This document shows positions 1 through 10,553 of a stretch of 64,000 nt of DNA, one piece after another. Made by a program: the position numbers and the translations under genes. Position 1 is the stretch's first letter. Each line of letters begins with the position of its first letter. Under the pieces are notes generated by a model. The model saw only the letters and a list, made by a program, of their open reading frames with translations, was not told the DNA's origin and did not search any database. This DNA comes from Owenia fusiformis (taxonomy: Eukaryota; Annelida; Polychaeta; Sabellida; Oweniidae). The stretch lies in NCBI GenBank assembly GCA_903813345.2, contig CAIIXF020000006.1, forward strand, positions 21,151,936-21,215,935, written 5' to 3'.

Positions 1-690
1 ACCCATCTGATGACCCATTTGCTGTTGTCCTAATGCTGGTCCAACTTTGATGCCAAAGTGACCCATTGCACCGTGTCCTATCTGATCTTGGTTGGTTTAT
101 GCCTGCGAGTCCCCTTACTGGTCCTCCTTGCTGGTCCAGCTGGCCCCTGCCTGCTGGTACTTGCTGTATCTACGGGCCTCCCTGTTGTCCTTTTTGAAAC
201 TGATATGCGGCCTGATGCTGTTGCCTGTTTTTGACTGTGTGATAGATATAAAGTGTATTGAAATATTGTCCCTTAGACCTTAAGCACAATGGTCCAAAAA
301 GTCAATACTTTAGATAGTGAAATTGAGAAAATACCCTCACTGAGAGATATGTCCACAGAGTGAGTGTATGAATAGACTAAAATCAATTTCAATCATAAAA
401 CTACTAATTTTAAGACTGTGCCTGATATATGACTTCAACTTGGTACTAAAAATAACAGATATGCAATATATCTTGCAAATCTTGTTACTTGGGAGAAATC
501 TGAGATTCTGAAAAATTGCCAAAAAGTGATCAATTCACTTTCAGAATATTAAAAAATGTCAATTACAAACTCAACTAAACCGACAAAATCATTCGCCTTA
601 TTATCTTCACATATGTTATATGTAAAAATAAAGCATGGATGGCAAGATAATACACTGATATTAAGCAATTTTCAATATGGCTGACCTCAC
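1..690. other. non-coding, no recognised feature
   Basis: AT-rich sequence without a convincing reading frame. Short open frames here show no family motif. The right part may be the flank beyond the gypsy LTR that ends nearby. Confidence 0.5.
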
Positions 691-1695
691 TGTGAGAAAT
701 ACTTTAGTTTAGTTTCAAAAATACACGATAAATATTCAATAAAAGTGTGCGGCTTTCACACAAATGTTTTTTTTATGGCACAAAATGCATGATTTTGTAA
801 AAATAATTTATCGATGGCAAGAGAAAGAGTGAAAAAACTCTGCGCAAAAACTATAATAATTCTCCGAACTAAGGAAAAAAGATGGCGGAAATTGCACTAA
901 GTTTCCAAATCACTCAAAACGGAAAAAATATCAAACTAGGAATGCGTCGTTTTCACAGAATGTAATCTACGCTGTAAATGCAAAAATAATCATAAATTTA
1001 ACCTCAGATGTCTCAATAGTGATGAGAAACCGAAGCTCAAAAGATGATTACCTTTACAAATTTCAACAGACGCAGCAAAGTTGCGCAACAAATATTTCAT
1101 AAATTTTGGCTTCGGCCTAAAAAGCAGTAAAAAATAAGCGACTAGGTACTTACCCCCGACTTCTGAGTCAGATTATTCATATTATTCCGAATTCTTTAAG
1201 TTTTTAAACAGCAAGTTAAGTCTGAGACTGGTCAGTGTGCTGACGCAGTCAGTGATCCCGCAAGTATGACCAGAAGACGCTAAGTTTGTTCCTCGCTCTA
1301 CTGAGACAATTGATTTTATGTAAGCTGACTTTTGATTGGATAAGAGAAAGAAGTATCCCGATTGGCTAAAATAGGTCGTAAAACTTAACGTAAGTGAGTT
1401 AGCTAAACCCAGAAATAGAAATATCAGTTGATAGTCATAGAATATAAATATAAAAAAATATATACAATACAAAAATACTTCCCTTGTAATGCATCCTTTA
1501 GTCAGTCTCACTCACTCCGCCTGCATCGTGAACAAAACTGATCTTCTCAAAGTAAAAAAATAAAAAACAATCTCAAGTCTGTCAAATGCATAAAGATCAG
1601 CAGTAAGGTAAGGTAATCTGACATCCACTGAATGAATTATGATAAATGCTGAAAAATATGATAGGATTAAAACATTGATTGGAGTGGTTGTCACA
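691..1695 (-). repeat. candidate 3' LTR of a gypsy-like element
   Basis: Read on the minus strand, a polypurine tract ends just before position 1695 and is followed at once by TGTGACAACC, the expected start of an LTR. Promoter-like pieces follow: two CCAATC boxes near 1335-1365 and an AT-rich TATA-like run near 1440-1470. The far end is uncertain. I propose about 691 because TCACA there (minus strand) matches the TGTGA start, giving an LTR near 1 kb. No second copy of this LTR is in the window, so the boundary cannot be proved here. Confidence 0.5.
1145..1180 (-). promoter_or_regulatory. short ATG leader ending in a splice donor, inside the candidate LTR
   Basis: On the minus strand an ATG at 1180-1178 opens nine codons that end exactly at 1154, followed by GTAAGTACC, an excellent donor. 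The reading frame ends in phase 0. If the same sequence exists in the 5' LTR, it could supply the start codon and donor for a spliced subgenomic transcript reaching the ORF beginning at 2810, whose acceptor is also in phase 0. Sites seen directly; use inferred. Confidence 0.45.
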
Positions 1696-1713
1696 CTACC
1701 CCCCCCTCTTCTT
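1696..1713 (-). other. polypurine tract before the 3' LTR
   Basis: Minus-strand purine run AAGAAGAGGGGGGGTAG directly abutting TGTGACAACC. This is the usual site for plus-strand priming in LTR retrotransposons and fixes the internal edge of the 3' LTR. Confidence 0.6.
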
Positions 1714-1832
1714 GAAAAAATGTCCTTCCATGGACATGTGAAAATAAAAATATGAATACATTACTTTCAAAGCGAGTGAGACTGCCTAATTCAAAACATT
1801 TTAATTTTTACTTATGCATCATGAACAATCAT

Positions 1833-2810
1833 TTATAACTTCAACACAGTTAATTTATACACATTGTCCTGGTGAGGGCAGGGTATGACAATTTCCTGTA
1901 ATATGTCCCTGCAATGGCACTGCTTGGTAAAAGTATCAGTTTGTTTCTGTGTTGGTGATGGTTCTTTATTTGTAGATTTTGTAGTCAGGTCCAGCCCAAT
2001 GTCCATTTTGATATATTTTACGGGTTGATGAGCAGGAGCTGGTACTGGTCTCTTGGTAGCTGTTTTCTGAGATCGCTTGGAAGTAACTGACGCAACATCT
2101 TGAGACAACGATGGAGCGGACTTCTTAGCAACTGCCGTGGTCTTAGGAGCTGCTTTTGATTTTACTGTCTTATGTTTTGATTTGAATGTATCATGATGCG
2201 TAGACTTCTTCGAAACTTTGTTGGTGTTTGTTTGTCGTTCTTTCAAATCAGTTTTAAGAGAGTCTCTGGCAGAGACGGAGAAAGCTATAGGTTTATCTTG
2301 TCCAACAATACTTTCGAAAGTGTCTATAAATGTATTAAGGCTAACTTCCTTGTTAGCTGATTTTGGTGGTTCTTCGGACTTACCACATTGTTTAGTAATG
2401 TGTGTTTCTTTAGGAATGGACTCTGACTTTTTTGTACTGGGAATGTTGTTTACTTCATCAAAACTTATATTTGCCAAGGGATCGTAGACTATTGTCTTGT
2501 TGTCCGACTCAGTATTATCGAAAATATCTTTGGGGCACACTGAACGTAAGTCCTTGGAGTCAAAGGTTTGCAATCTTGTCAATGATACCTCTGGTTGAAA
2601 TAACTGGTTGTTGGCTACCATACGAACTTTGCAGGTTGTTCGATGTCGCTGCATCTTGATTGGGTTACCCTTGATGATTTTTACGCGACAGTCCCCGACA
2701 TTACAGACATCGAAGGTGTGAAACATTTCCAAGTGGCGATCTAATAAGCTTTGTGATGGGAATATCGCCTTACACTTCACCCCGTGTCGCTTCCTCTGAT
2801 CACAAGGGAA
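1833..2810 (-). CDS. extra ORF between gypsy pol and 3' LTR; zinc-finger-like, basic
   Basis: An open frame of about 325 codons with no ATG at its left end. It starts directly after a good splice acceptor (TTATTTTACTTGCAG, minus strand, AG at 2812-2811), so it is probably read from a spliced RNA. The first 65 residues hold two finger-like units: Cys-x9-Cys-x12-His-x4-His and Cys-x4-Cys-x14-His-x3-Cys. The rest is rich in Lys, Ser and Thr, with a short Cys/His tail (CHCRDILQEIVIPCPH). No signal peptide or membrane segment is visible, so it is not an obvious envelope glycoprotein although it sits where env lies in errantiviruses. The pol end lies only 20 bp upstream and the polypurine tract about 120 bp downstream, so it belongs to the element. 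Function unknown; nucleic-acid binding is inferred from the fingers. Confidence 0.6.
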   Translation of the reverse strand, partial: FPCDQRKRHGVKCKAIFPSQSLLDRHLEMFHTFDVCNVGDCRVKIIKGNPIKMQRHRTTCKVRMVANNQLFQPEVSLTRLQTFDSKDLRSVCPKDIFDNTESDNKTIVYDPLANISFDEVNNIPSTKKSESIPKETHITKQCGKSEEPPKSANKEVSLNTFIDTFESIVGQDKPIAFSVSARDSLKTDLKERQTNTNKVSKKSTHHDTFKSKHKTVKSKAAPKTTAVAKKSAPSLSQDVASVTSKRSQKTATKRPVPAPAHQPVKYIKMDIGLDLTTKSTNKEPSPTQKQTDTFTKQCHCRDILQEIVIPCPHQDNVYKLTVLKL

Positions 2811-2829
2811 CTGCAAGTAAAATAAATAA

Positions 2830-3388
2830 TTAGAACTCTACTTCATAATCCTTTAACCAGGCAGGTTTTTTCCTTGGCCTGGCCAAAGGTCTCTCAGCAG
2901 ACTGAGAGAGAATATCAGTTGAAAGATATTCTTGGGCTCCATCTAATGATGGCACCTCAGTAGGCTGAGATGAAAAATCAGTGTGCTGATTTTGGTTTAA
3001 AACATTTTGAAAATTAGGATGTTCAGATTCACTTAGTTTTTCTACATTTGATTCAGGGTTTGGAACTATCCCAGTGAAACTTTTTGAGTCTGTTTTCATG
3101 TACAATTTTGGCTTTGTTATTTGTCACAATTTTGAAGGTATTATGCGAAAGTTTTTCTGATACTTCATGAGGGCCAGTCCATGGATTGAGGAACTTGGGT
3201 AAATGCCCAGGCTTTACAACAGGGACATGTAACAGCACTTTATCACCAACATGAATTCGTTGCCCAGTTGACTTGACATCATAGAGTCTTTTTTGATTTT
3301 CTGAATTGATTTTGATATTTGAACGGGCATCATTTCCATGTGTGATATTGTCCATCCACAAGACATGATGGGCTACACAAAATAACAC
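2830..3388 (-). pseudogene. gypsy integrase C-terminal region and pol end (relic)
   Basis: The minus frame from 3388 carries the integrase C-terminal (GPY/F-type) module: VGDKVLLHVP, then a lined-up FLNPWTGPHEV motif and VHENRLKKFH. The second frame, 3105-2830, continues with an acidic linker and ends RPRKKPAWLKDYEVEF-stop, a typical Ty3/gypsy pol terminus. The two overlap in different frames near 3055-3105, so at least one frameshift separates them. Nothing of RT or the integrase core is seen just upstream, so this copy is 5'-truncated or rearranged. It sits immediately upstream of the extra ORF, polypurine tract and LTR. Confidence 0.8.
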
Positions 3389-3879
3389 CTGGAACTATGG
3401 AATAACTTTGGCAACTTATATGTCAAATTTTATCAATTCTTACAAAAATAGATTATAATTTTCTTTTACACAGGTTGCATTTATAAATTCGAATTGAACA
3501 AATCAATTTTTCATTAACTGACATTTGGAGTAGACCCTGAGTTGTAAGTTATACATGTAGTCCAGAACTTAGTCTGGATACTTTTGTCATTAATTTTAAT
3601 GTGGGTAATACAGGTTGATAAAGGTAAGTGGTGAATAGGCAACTAAATTGTGGTATCATAGTCATACCATGTAAATAAAGTTTCAAAGTGTGTTGAATAT
3701 TTGATTCTCAGACCATGTGATTTGAATTTCCTTACTTTCCAAGAAATGTCTACTAGATTTATGTCCCTTAAATTATAGTAGTATACAGCAGTTTTGCAGA
3801 AAATTGCAGTTCGAAATGGAGGTATAAATCATAAAGGAAAGTGCAGAATAAGATCGTTAAATAAAATAAAGGATAGTCT

Positions 3880-4374
3880 CTAGAAGACTTTTACTTTCCC
3901 CCCAAAACTTACAGAGAATTTGGCTTCTGACAAGCGGTGAATTATCAAAAACAAACGGCAAATTTGGACACTTGCCCCTGCTATTGAAATCCCAGCTGAG
4001 GAGCTTGCCGACCTATCGACGGTATCATGTTCATTGTCGGGATTGATTCCCTGGATGGACCTATCGATAGTATCGTATTCATTGTAGGGATTGGTCACCT
4101 GGATGGACCTATCGATGATATCATATTCATTGTTGGGATTGGTCGCCTGGATGGACCTATCGACGGTATCTTATTCATCATCAATGTAATCAGGGGTGAT
4201 TGTGGAATTGTCAATATCATCAGTGATTAAACCTATGAATAAGGTGTGTCCATCCTGATCACTATAGTCAGTATTCTCGCTGTCATTCGAGCTACATGTA
4301 TCATATTCATTATCAATGACTTTGACAGTCTGTGTCTTCTTCTTACGGCCCAAAATTCTTTCAAAATCTTCCAT
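3880..4374 (-). pseudogene. unrecognised small acidic ORF with 16-residue tandem repeats, one internal stop
   Basis: Minus-strand frame from an ATG at 4374 (MEDFERILGRKKKTQTVK...), acidic with a Lys patch, then a TAA near 4171, then the same frame continues through repeats of the form DRSIQxxNPxNEYDxx and ends at 3880. At DNA level the repeat is about 48 bp, three full units plus partials, at 4013-4177. The stop falls exactly where other units carry NEYDT (TAA instead of TAT), so a single base change splits one ancestral frame of about 164 codons. No family recognised; the acidic N terminus could belong to a transposase, but nothing confirms that. Confidence 0.4.
4013..4177. repeat. 48-bp tandem repeat (in-frame)
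   Basis: Units begin 'gacctatcga' and contain 'atattcattgt.gggattggt..cctggatg'. They are 48 bp long, a multiple of three, and keep the minus-strand frame open except for one TAA. Confidence 0.75.
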
Positions 4375-5353
4375 TTTTTACCATTCTGCCCCCTCAAACT
4401 CTTTTTAAAATGAACCCCCTTGCCAAAAGCTAGCTAAGGTCCTGAAATACAACTCTGTACCTTATTTACACAATCTGAATATATGTTTCGTTCATTCTGT
4501 ACATAGTTTTATATTATGTGTACTTTTTTTTATTTAATAATTCAATTGATGATTTGACCCTACAAACATTAATACATTTTTGAATAGTCCATATATTTTA
4601 ACTTGTCTGTTAGTTCTCTATTTTTCATTCCTACTATCAACAGGTATATAATTTCTCTATCCTTCGCTATTGTCTCCATATTGACAAACTTCCGATTAGT
4701 CATATACATGTAGTTCTCTTAAGAAAGAACCACACTGCCGGTATATGCATGGTTATGGAACCATTTTCTCTAGATCTTCCCGACACAGTTTCATTAAATT
4801 CAATCTGATTCGTCATGGCACGGCAAGTGAATACAGTTTAGCATCAACATGTATTGATATGGTCACTGGTGTACATTTCATAATTGGTAATTCATGAGAT
4901 TTTATATTTTTTGTCGACATTATCTCCGGGGGTACTAATATTCTCTTCACAAACATTGTTAACCCATTGATTACAAATCACTGGGATCATTTTGTCTGCT
5001 GCGACTCAATTCAGCAAGCAATCAGTTTTATTCTTGACTACTATAGTCCGCATTTTATAGTTCACATTGCAATGTGGCAACTCTGCTACTATATCTTCAA
5101 CCACTATAAAATCCTCCCCCAAGACTAGTTACAGACCTACCCCACATGAACTTCAACTTGGGCTTGGAGTATAGGTATCATGATTGTGCACAGACTCATC
5201 TGCCATGCCCAAGTATCAGTTTTAAAATCAATGATATTGTTGTTCACTGCTAAATTCTCCAGGTTTTACATTAGTAGATCAAACTGTTCTTAAATTAACA
5301 TTTTCCATGTAGAAGATATCATCAATGACGTTGTCACTGTCATTGCATTCAAC

Positions 5354-5480
5354 CTATCTGACATTTTTTTTGTTGGATTTCGATCGACATATTCTCCCAT
5401 AATGCCCCATTTTTCCACACATATTACATTTTGATGAGGAGTCAATGTGAATGTCTGACTGAATATCTCCAAAGCAGTCA
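5354..5480 (-). pseudogene. CCHC zinc knuckle of a gypsy-type gag (fragment)
   Basis: The minus frame near 5434-5354 reads SKCNMCGKMGHYGRICRSK, a Cys-x2-Cys-x4-His-x4-Cys knuckle followed by a basic tail and a stop. This is the nucleocapsid motif of Ty3/gypsy gag. No capsid or protease domain is readable beside it. It could be the lost knuckle of the gag fragment at 9.8-10.1 kb, separated by later insertions. Confidence 0.65.
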
Positions 5481-5499
5481 ATGCTAGATGAATATCCTG

Positions 5500-7050
5500 T
5501 CTTATAAAAACAAAGCTTATTAAGAATTATAATTAATCACACCTGTTTCAATAAAATAGATCAACATCTCCAATTGACCTTTAAATTATTTTTTGGCAGG
5601 TTATATAAACATAAACTGCTTAACTCTGATAAGGCAGTTGCAGTTACTGTATGTACAAAAATATCAGTTCAGTTTTATTATAAAGTTCATAACAGTTTCT
5701 TTACAATGAGTCTTTCTTGGGGTATTCCTTGATTTGTCTTTGTGGGTATCTTGGGGTTGGGTGTCCATTTTAATTATTATGTCCAGTAGGTGTGGTGTTG
5801 GCTCGATTTTAATCTGATTAGTGAATCACATCAAAACAGGTGCTACATTGTACTTGTTCCAGGGTATATTGACTACTGATTAGTAGTTAAAAGTGTTGTA
5901 CAAATTTTGGAAAGCATTCCTTAACATAATATCTTCTCCTTTGGAGCATCTCAGTTGAAGCTGGAGGATGTGAATTTGCTTTTCTAGGTATTGTATTCTC
6001 AAGAACCTTACTTACGTGCAGCAGGTTATTAGTTGACTTATCTTAGTTATTTTTAGATCGATCCTCCCATGGTCAATAGATATCCTTGCCACAGGATATT
6101 CGATAGATACCCGTCCAAACATTTTTCCAGAGATATCTCCAAGGGTGAATACAATCATTGTGTCACAATCATCCATCTTATCTCAACCCCGGAGATAAAG
6201 TGTCACTTCATGGGCCACTTGCCATTAGCCAGTGGTTGCCCTCCTGCTCTGTTTTTTGCAGTCATTGTCATTTTTCTTTTTTTTAATGCGGCATGAATGA
6301 ATAATTTGCTCTTAATATATATCCTGCTCTGAAGAACAAAAAATTTATCTTCACCCTAGGTGACCATCGAACGAGCACAGGTGGCGTCTCCCTTTTTCTC
6401 ACATATTTCACCTGGAAGTTGTCGGTATTTCAAGAGAACATAGGTGGTCAAGCGATTGAGGAGATTGAAGGTTGAACAGTGGCTGACTCCTTGGAATCCA
6501 TTCTGTATATACTAGTAACTAAAAAATAGGAAGTTTAAAAATGAATATCATCAGAGAAGGAAGTGTATCGTTTGCGAGCATTAAACAATCGTTTCATAAA
6601 ATCTGCGCAAGCACTGCTCAGCATCCTCCTCAGTTGATCTTTTTTTTACATATCCCGAGTGTAGATAATGAGTGATAGTTTATCTAGAAATCATATGTAC
6701 AGCCCTTAATAGAATGATTTTGTTCAAGCATTGTATTACCAGCTTTCTTACTTACTATTTTGTCTTTTGATGCCCCATTATTAAATATCACACACACTGT
6801 GGAGTTATCTGACCTGATTGTTTTATTGCTACATTGGAAAATTACACTTTTTAATTATTTCCACTGCATCACTTACTTTATGGCAATGAACAGAACCGTG
6901 GCATACAAGTGTTGAATTTTTCTGAACTTCCTAGGAACCTTTGTGGGTACAAACCAATGAGAGAAATAATCAAGTTGTTTGATTTATTCAAAAATTGACC
7001 TAAAATCTGTCCTTGTACATTTTGCTCAAATTTTCTTTCATTTCCTCCAG
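5500..7050. other. non-coding, no recognised feature
   Basis: AT-rich sequence with only short open frames that show no motif or codon bias. Short phrases around 7060-7140 (repeated 'gtgggtccaactcaaaaagggggtccc') resemble transposon debris but cannot be assigned. Confidence 0.4.
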
Positions 7051-7342
7051 CGCCTTCAGTAGGGTTGTTTCAGAGTGGGTCCATGGGACGGAATGGTTTT
7101 CAAAAAGTGGGTCCAACTCAAAAAGGGGGTCCCATTAAAATGATGATGTGATTCTTTGTTACCATCAGTGGTGACAACAAACAATTCAAGGCTTCTTATT
7201 TCATTCTCAGTGTGATATGACATTCACATATTGGCAAACGTTTGGAAATACGTTGAAACTAGACGTCATACATGTATCATAACAATATGTGTACTTCTAA
7301 CTTTAATATTGTGTACTACTTTAATGAGGAAATAAAAAAACA

Positions 7343-7470
7343 AATGTTGAATTCTGTGATCGTTTAATATCTGTATATATTTCTGAGGGATGTATTCACC
7401 TCGCCCTTCGGATTGCGGTGAATACACCTTCAAAAATATATACAGATATTCAACTCCAGAATTCAATATT
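7343..7470. repeat. imperfect palindrome (hairpin MITE-like)
   Basis: Left arm 'atatctgtatatatttctgagggatgtattcacc' pairs with right arm 'ggtgaatacaccttcaaaaatatatacagatat', centred near 7407. Flanking 'gttgaattctg' and 'cagaattcaat' extend the pairing. It lies in the apparent intron just after the hAT exon that ends at 7485. Confidence 0.7.
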
Positions 7471-7484
7471 TGTATAATACTCAC

Positions 7485-9129
7485 TAACATCTCTGATGAA
7501 GAAAGATGTCCCTGAGGTGCTGCGTATTCTGACGTAGTGTCTAGTGCCCTAATCATATCTGTAAGAGTGCCCCTTAATGCTGTCACTGACTCAACAACAA
7601 CCTATAACAAGGAGTGATAAGGATCATTTCATGGAGTATTTTTGTAAACTGTTAGCTTGATAATTTAAACTATAAATTTACAAAATGCTATTTACTTAAC
7701 ATACATCAAATGTGAGAGCATCCCGCTGTAGTATTAGAGAAACGTGTGTGACATTGGGTAACACATCCTCCAACAGAGAGGTAGTAGCAACAAAACTAAA
7801 GGTCTTCAGTTTTCTAAGGAGACAAGAGCCATGTCCCGATCCTGTGCTGCACCATCTCTTAAGTTAATGTGATAAGAAATGAATTTAATCAAGACATTGG
7901 TATAAGTTGTATTGAATTGATTTTTATAAAAGTATTACGCATTTAAAATAGGAAAGAAAAATGCTAGAAGTAAGTATCTGGTGCTGCAATGTTCTCTAGG
8001 GTCATGCATAACGCCTGCCAACATCTATTGATAGATCTTACTGCTCCATGGAGAGACAGCCATCTTGTGTAGCAGGGGAATTTTAAGGTAAGGAAGGGAT
8101 TTTCATCCTTGATATCATGCATTTCACGCAAAGCAGCATACCTTCCAGCTCTGTTCTTGAAATAATTAAAGAGCGTCACAATGATGTCCTTATATGTCTC
8201 AATAGCACGTTCACTCTCTCAGGCATGGGACACAACTAGAGCCATCTTATGTGCCAAGTAATTGATGTGGACAAGGGATGGCTGCAATTCACGACGCAGT
8301 TGCTCACCAACACCATTCCTTCGTCCTAAAAAAAATTTTTAAAAATGAAACAATTGACAATTAAGTATACATGTATAGATCTGTGGTAGAAATGATGTCT
8401 GATAATTATAAATTGTACGAAATTTACCTAGCATTACTGGGGCACCATCAGAGCCAAGGGCAATCAGACAATCTTGTTGGATGTTCTTTGAAGTCATGTA
8501 TTCAACCATTGCTGTCTTAATAGATAATGCTGTGCCATTTGGTATGTTGACTTCAGAAAGAAATTTGACAACACATTTGGCATTTGTAAAGTATTTTCCA
8601 TATAGAATAAGTTTTTTGTGCACTCCAATGACAATGCTCTCATCTACAATTATTGCATAAAAGGGCCGTTGCTTCAATTCACTAATCACTGACTCTTCCA
8701 AGACCTCAGATATACATTGAATCATTCGTTATGCTTGGCCTGTGATGTGTAGGGATTATTGATATTTCCACCAGTAGCATTGCATAGTTCTACTTCTGCA
8801 TTAAAAATGGATATCGGCAAAAGGTGGGTGGCAAGGAACTGAGCTATGCGTAGCTGACTAATCAATGAATCCATAGCATTCTGCGCCATTTTTTCAACGC
8901 CCCTTTGCAGGGCTACAACTTGCCCTCTCAGCCTGGAGGCATCAATGTGCCCTTCCCACAAAGCATGTCTCGTTAAAGAGCTGTGTTGGTAATCTTTGTA
9001 GCCTCCGGTTTTTGTGAATACATTTCTTTTACCAGATCTAGTGCACACACGGCATTTCATCCCCTCATCCCTATACAAGCACTCAAACTCCCTCTCCCAT
9101 ATCGGGAGGTACTGCCTCACCCTTGGCAT
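7485..9129 (-). pseudogene. ZNF862/KIAA1586-like hAT-derived gene, spliced, decayed
   Basis: Minus-strand reading from 9129 gives a TTF/BED-like N terminus with paired Cys and His (CRVCTRSGK ... HSSLTRHALWEGH). After a frameshift near 8724 it continues into a DUF4371-type RNase-H-like core (YAIIVDESIVIGVHKKLI, LIALGSDGAPVMLG). A donor follows 8428 and an acceptor precedes 8325; the phase-1 junction joins GAPVMLG to RRNGVGEQLRR. The second exon continues with a TGA at about 8217, then FPCYTRWLSLHGAVRSINRC, the typical C-terminal hAT signature. Further pieces read near 7695-7850 (TTSLLEDVLPNVTHVSLILQ) and 7586-7485 (TALRGTLTDMIRALD). Frameshift and stop mean this copy is broken. The family is widespread in invertebrates as multicopy transposon-like genes. 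Confidence 0.75.
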
Positions 9130-9383
9130 GCTTTTATTTGCTAGTGCTTATTTACTTATCGTTCAGAAAATAGATAAATAAAATAGAAAAATTATTCCCT
9201 GGGCGCAGCCATTTTAACTCTCGCAAGCGAGATTTGGAAATACACTGCACGAAACTACACAGAGTTACGGCCGGCGATTTCGAAATATCAAACTTCTATA
9301 TCAAGAGAAAATTTGTGTTTGAGGGAGATAAGTTCAATGTTGATTAGTTTATTCAGAGGTAATGTGATTAGATCTTTTGATGT

Positions 9384-9608
9384 TTAAGTTTTTTCATCAG
9401 ATTTTTTTTTAATTCCACTGTGTCCAAGTGACCCCTCATTTTTATGTTTTGGGGTTCCTTTAGTAAAAACCGGGTCCTCTCCATTATGGGATGGCGTTAA
9501 TGAATACACAGTCCTCATTTTGTGTGTAGGCCAACTGAAGGTTTTTAGGTTCTGATTCTTGAATGGTACCCTGAAATGGTATCCTAAAGCTTCTTGTGAA
9601 GCCTTCAT
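9384..9608 (-). other. 74-codon open frame, unassigned
   Basis: An open minus frame with basic composition (KTFSWPTHKMRTVYS). No motif recognised. It lies between the hAT relic and a gypsy gag relic and is most likely transposon-derived or spurious. Confidence 0.15.
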
Positions 9609-9779
9609 TCAGATTTTTTATTTTATTTTAAATATCTACAACAATAGAAAGGAACAAAATATGAAATGCATTTTCTTATCAGAATTCAGAAATTGACCAC
9701 AATCATTACACAGTTTATCATATTCATGGCACTTTTTAACTTAACATGACTTCGAACGGAAATGACAGTTCTTGATCAT

Positions 9780-10150
9780 TCTCACATGTGAGCAGAATTT
9801 TAAGCAGATTTACTGGATGAGGATCCACTACGAATGGCTTTTATCTGGTGTTGCACTATTTAAGAACTATGACAAATCTCTATAGCTTTTAACTCAGTTC
9901 TTTCTTGTAATCTCTGAGTATTAATCCCAATAACAATCTGGTCTCTCAGATTTTCCACTACTTGATCCTAATAGCTACATATAAGGATTTTTGAAGTCAA
10001 CCAGGAATCATCTTGTTCTGAACACAAAACATTTGTATGTTTCATTTATCTTGGCTATATAGTATTTCTCCAATTTGTCACGAATACATTCATATTTCGT
10101 CTATTCCTCACCTTCCACAAACTTAAAAACAAACTTAATTTTTGGGCTGT
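9780..10150 (-). pseudogene. gypsy gag capsid-region fragment
   Basis: Minus reading, with several stops and frameshifts, shows VENLRDQIVIGINTQRLQER followed by an EI-C-SS-IVQHQIKAI stretch. This matches the end of the capsid region in Ty3/gypsy gag, where 'LRD-iv-Gi-----RLQerLL' precedes a helix with Cys. Same strand as the pol pieces at 10.5-12.4 kb. Too decayed to be functional. Confidence 0.6.
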
Positions 10151-10328
10151 CCAACATTTCCAATCATGGTTAAATACCAATCAAACCTGCATATAAATGT
10201 CCTCCAAGTTCTCTTTACATGCCTGATGAACTCCATTCTAGGAGGGGGAGGATTGTTTTAATATCCATGGTGAGGATATTCAAGAGATTTTACCTCAGTA
10301 CCAAACTAAACAGACTGTTGTACTACTT

Positions 10329-10530
10329 ATGGTTACCCAGGGAACTTTAGGTATCATAGGCTCTACTGGATTGTCTCTTTCATGTGAACATATACACTAC
10401 ACTTTTACATTACATCAGCTAATTGTGTGCTTAGATCTGTTCACAAAGACTGCTGAGCTCTTGCTCTACACTTTATCATACCTTGATGACCCTAATGCAA
10501 TTTACCAAGCATTTCTAATATGAAGCTACT
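10329..10530. other. non-coding between gypsy fragments
   Basis: A 64-codon plus-strand open frame here has no recognisable motif. Surrounded by gypsy debris; treated as spacer. Confidence 0.3.
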
Positions 10531-10553
10531 TGGCATGATAATTCTAGACCCCC

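Noticed and set aside
1833-2810. Env glycoprotein assignment for the extra gypsy ORF
   Set aside because: No signal peptide, no membrane segment, no cleavage site; the sequence looks nuclear or nucleic-acid binding.
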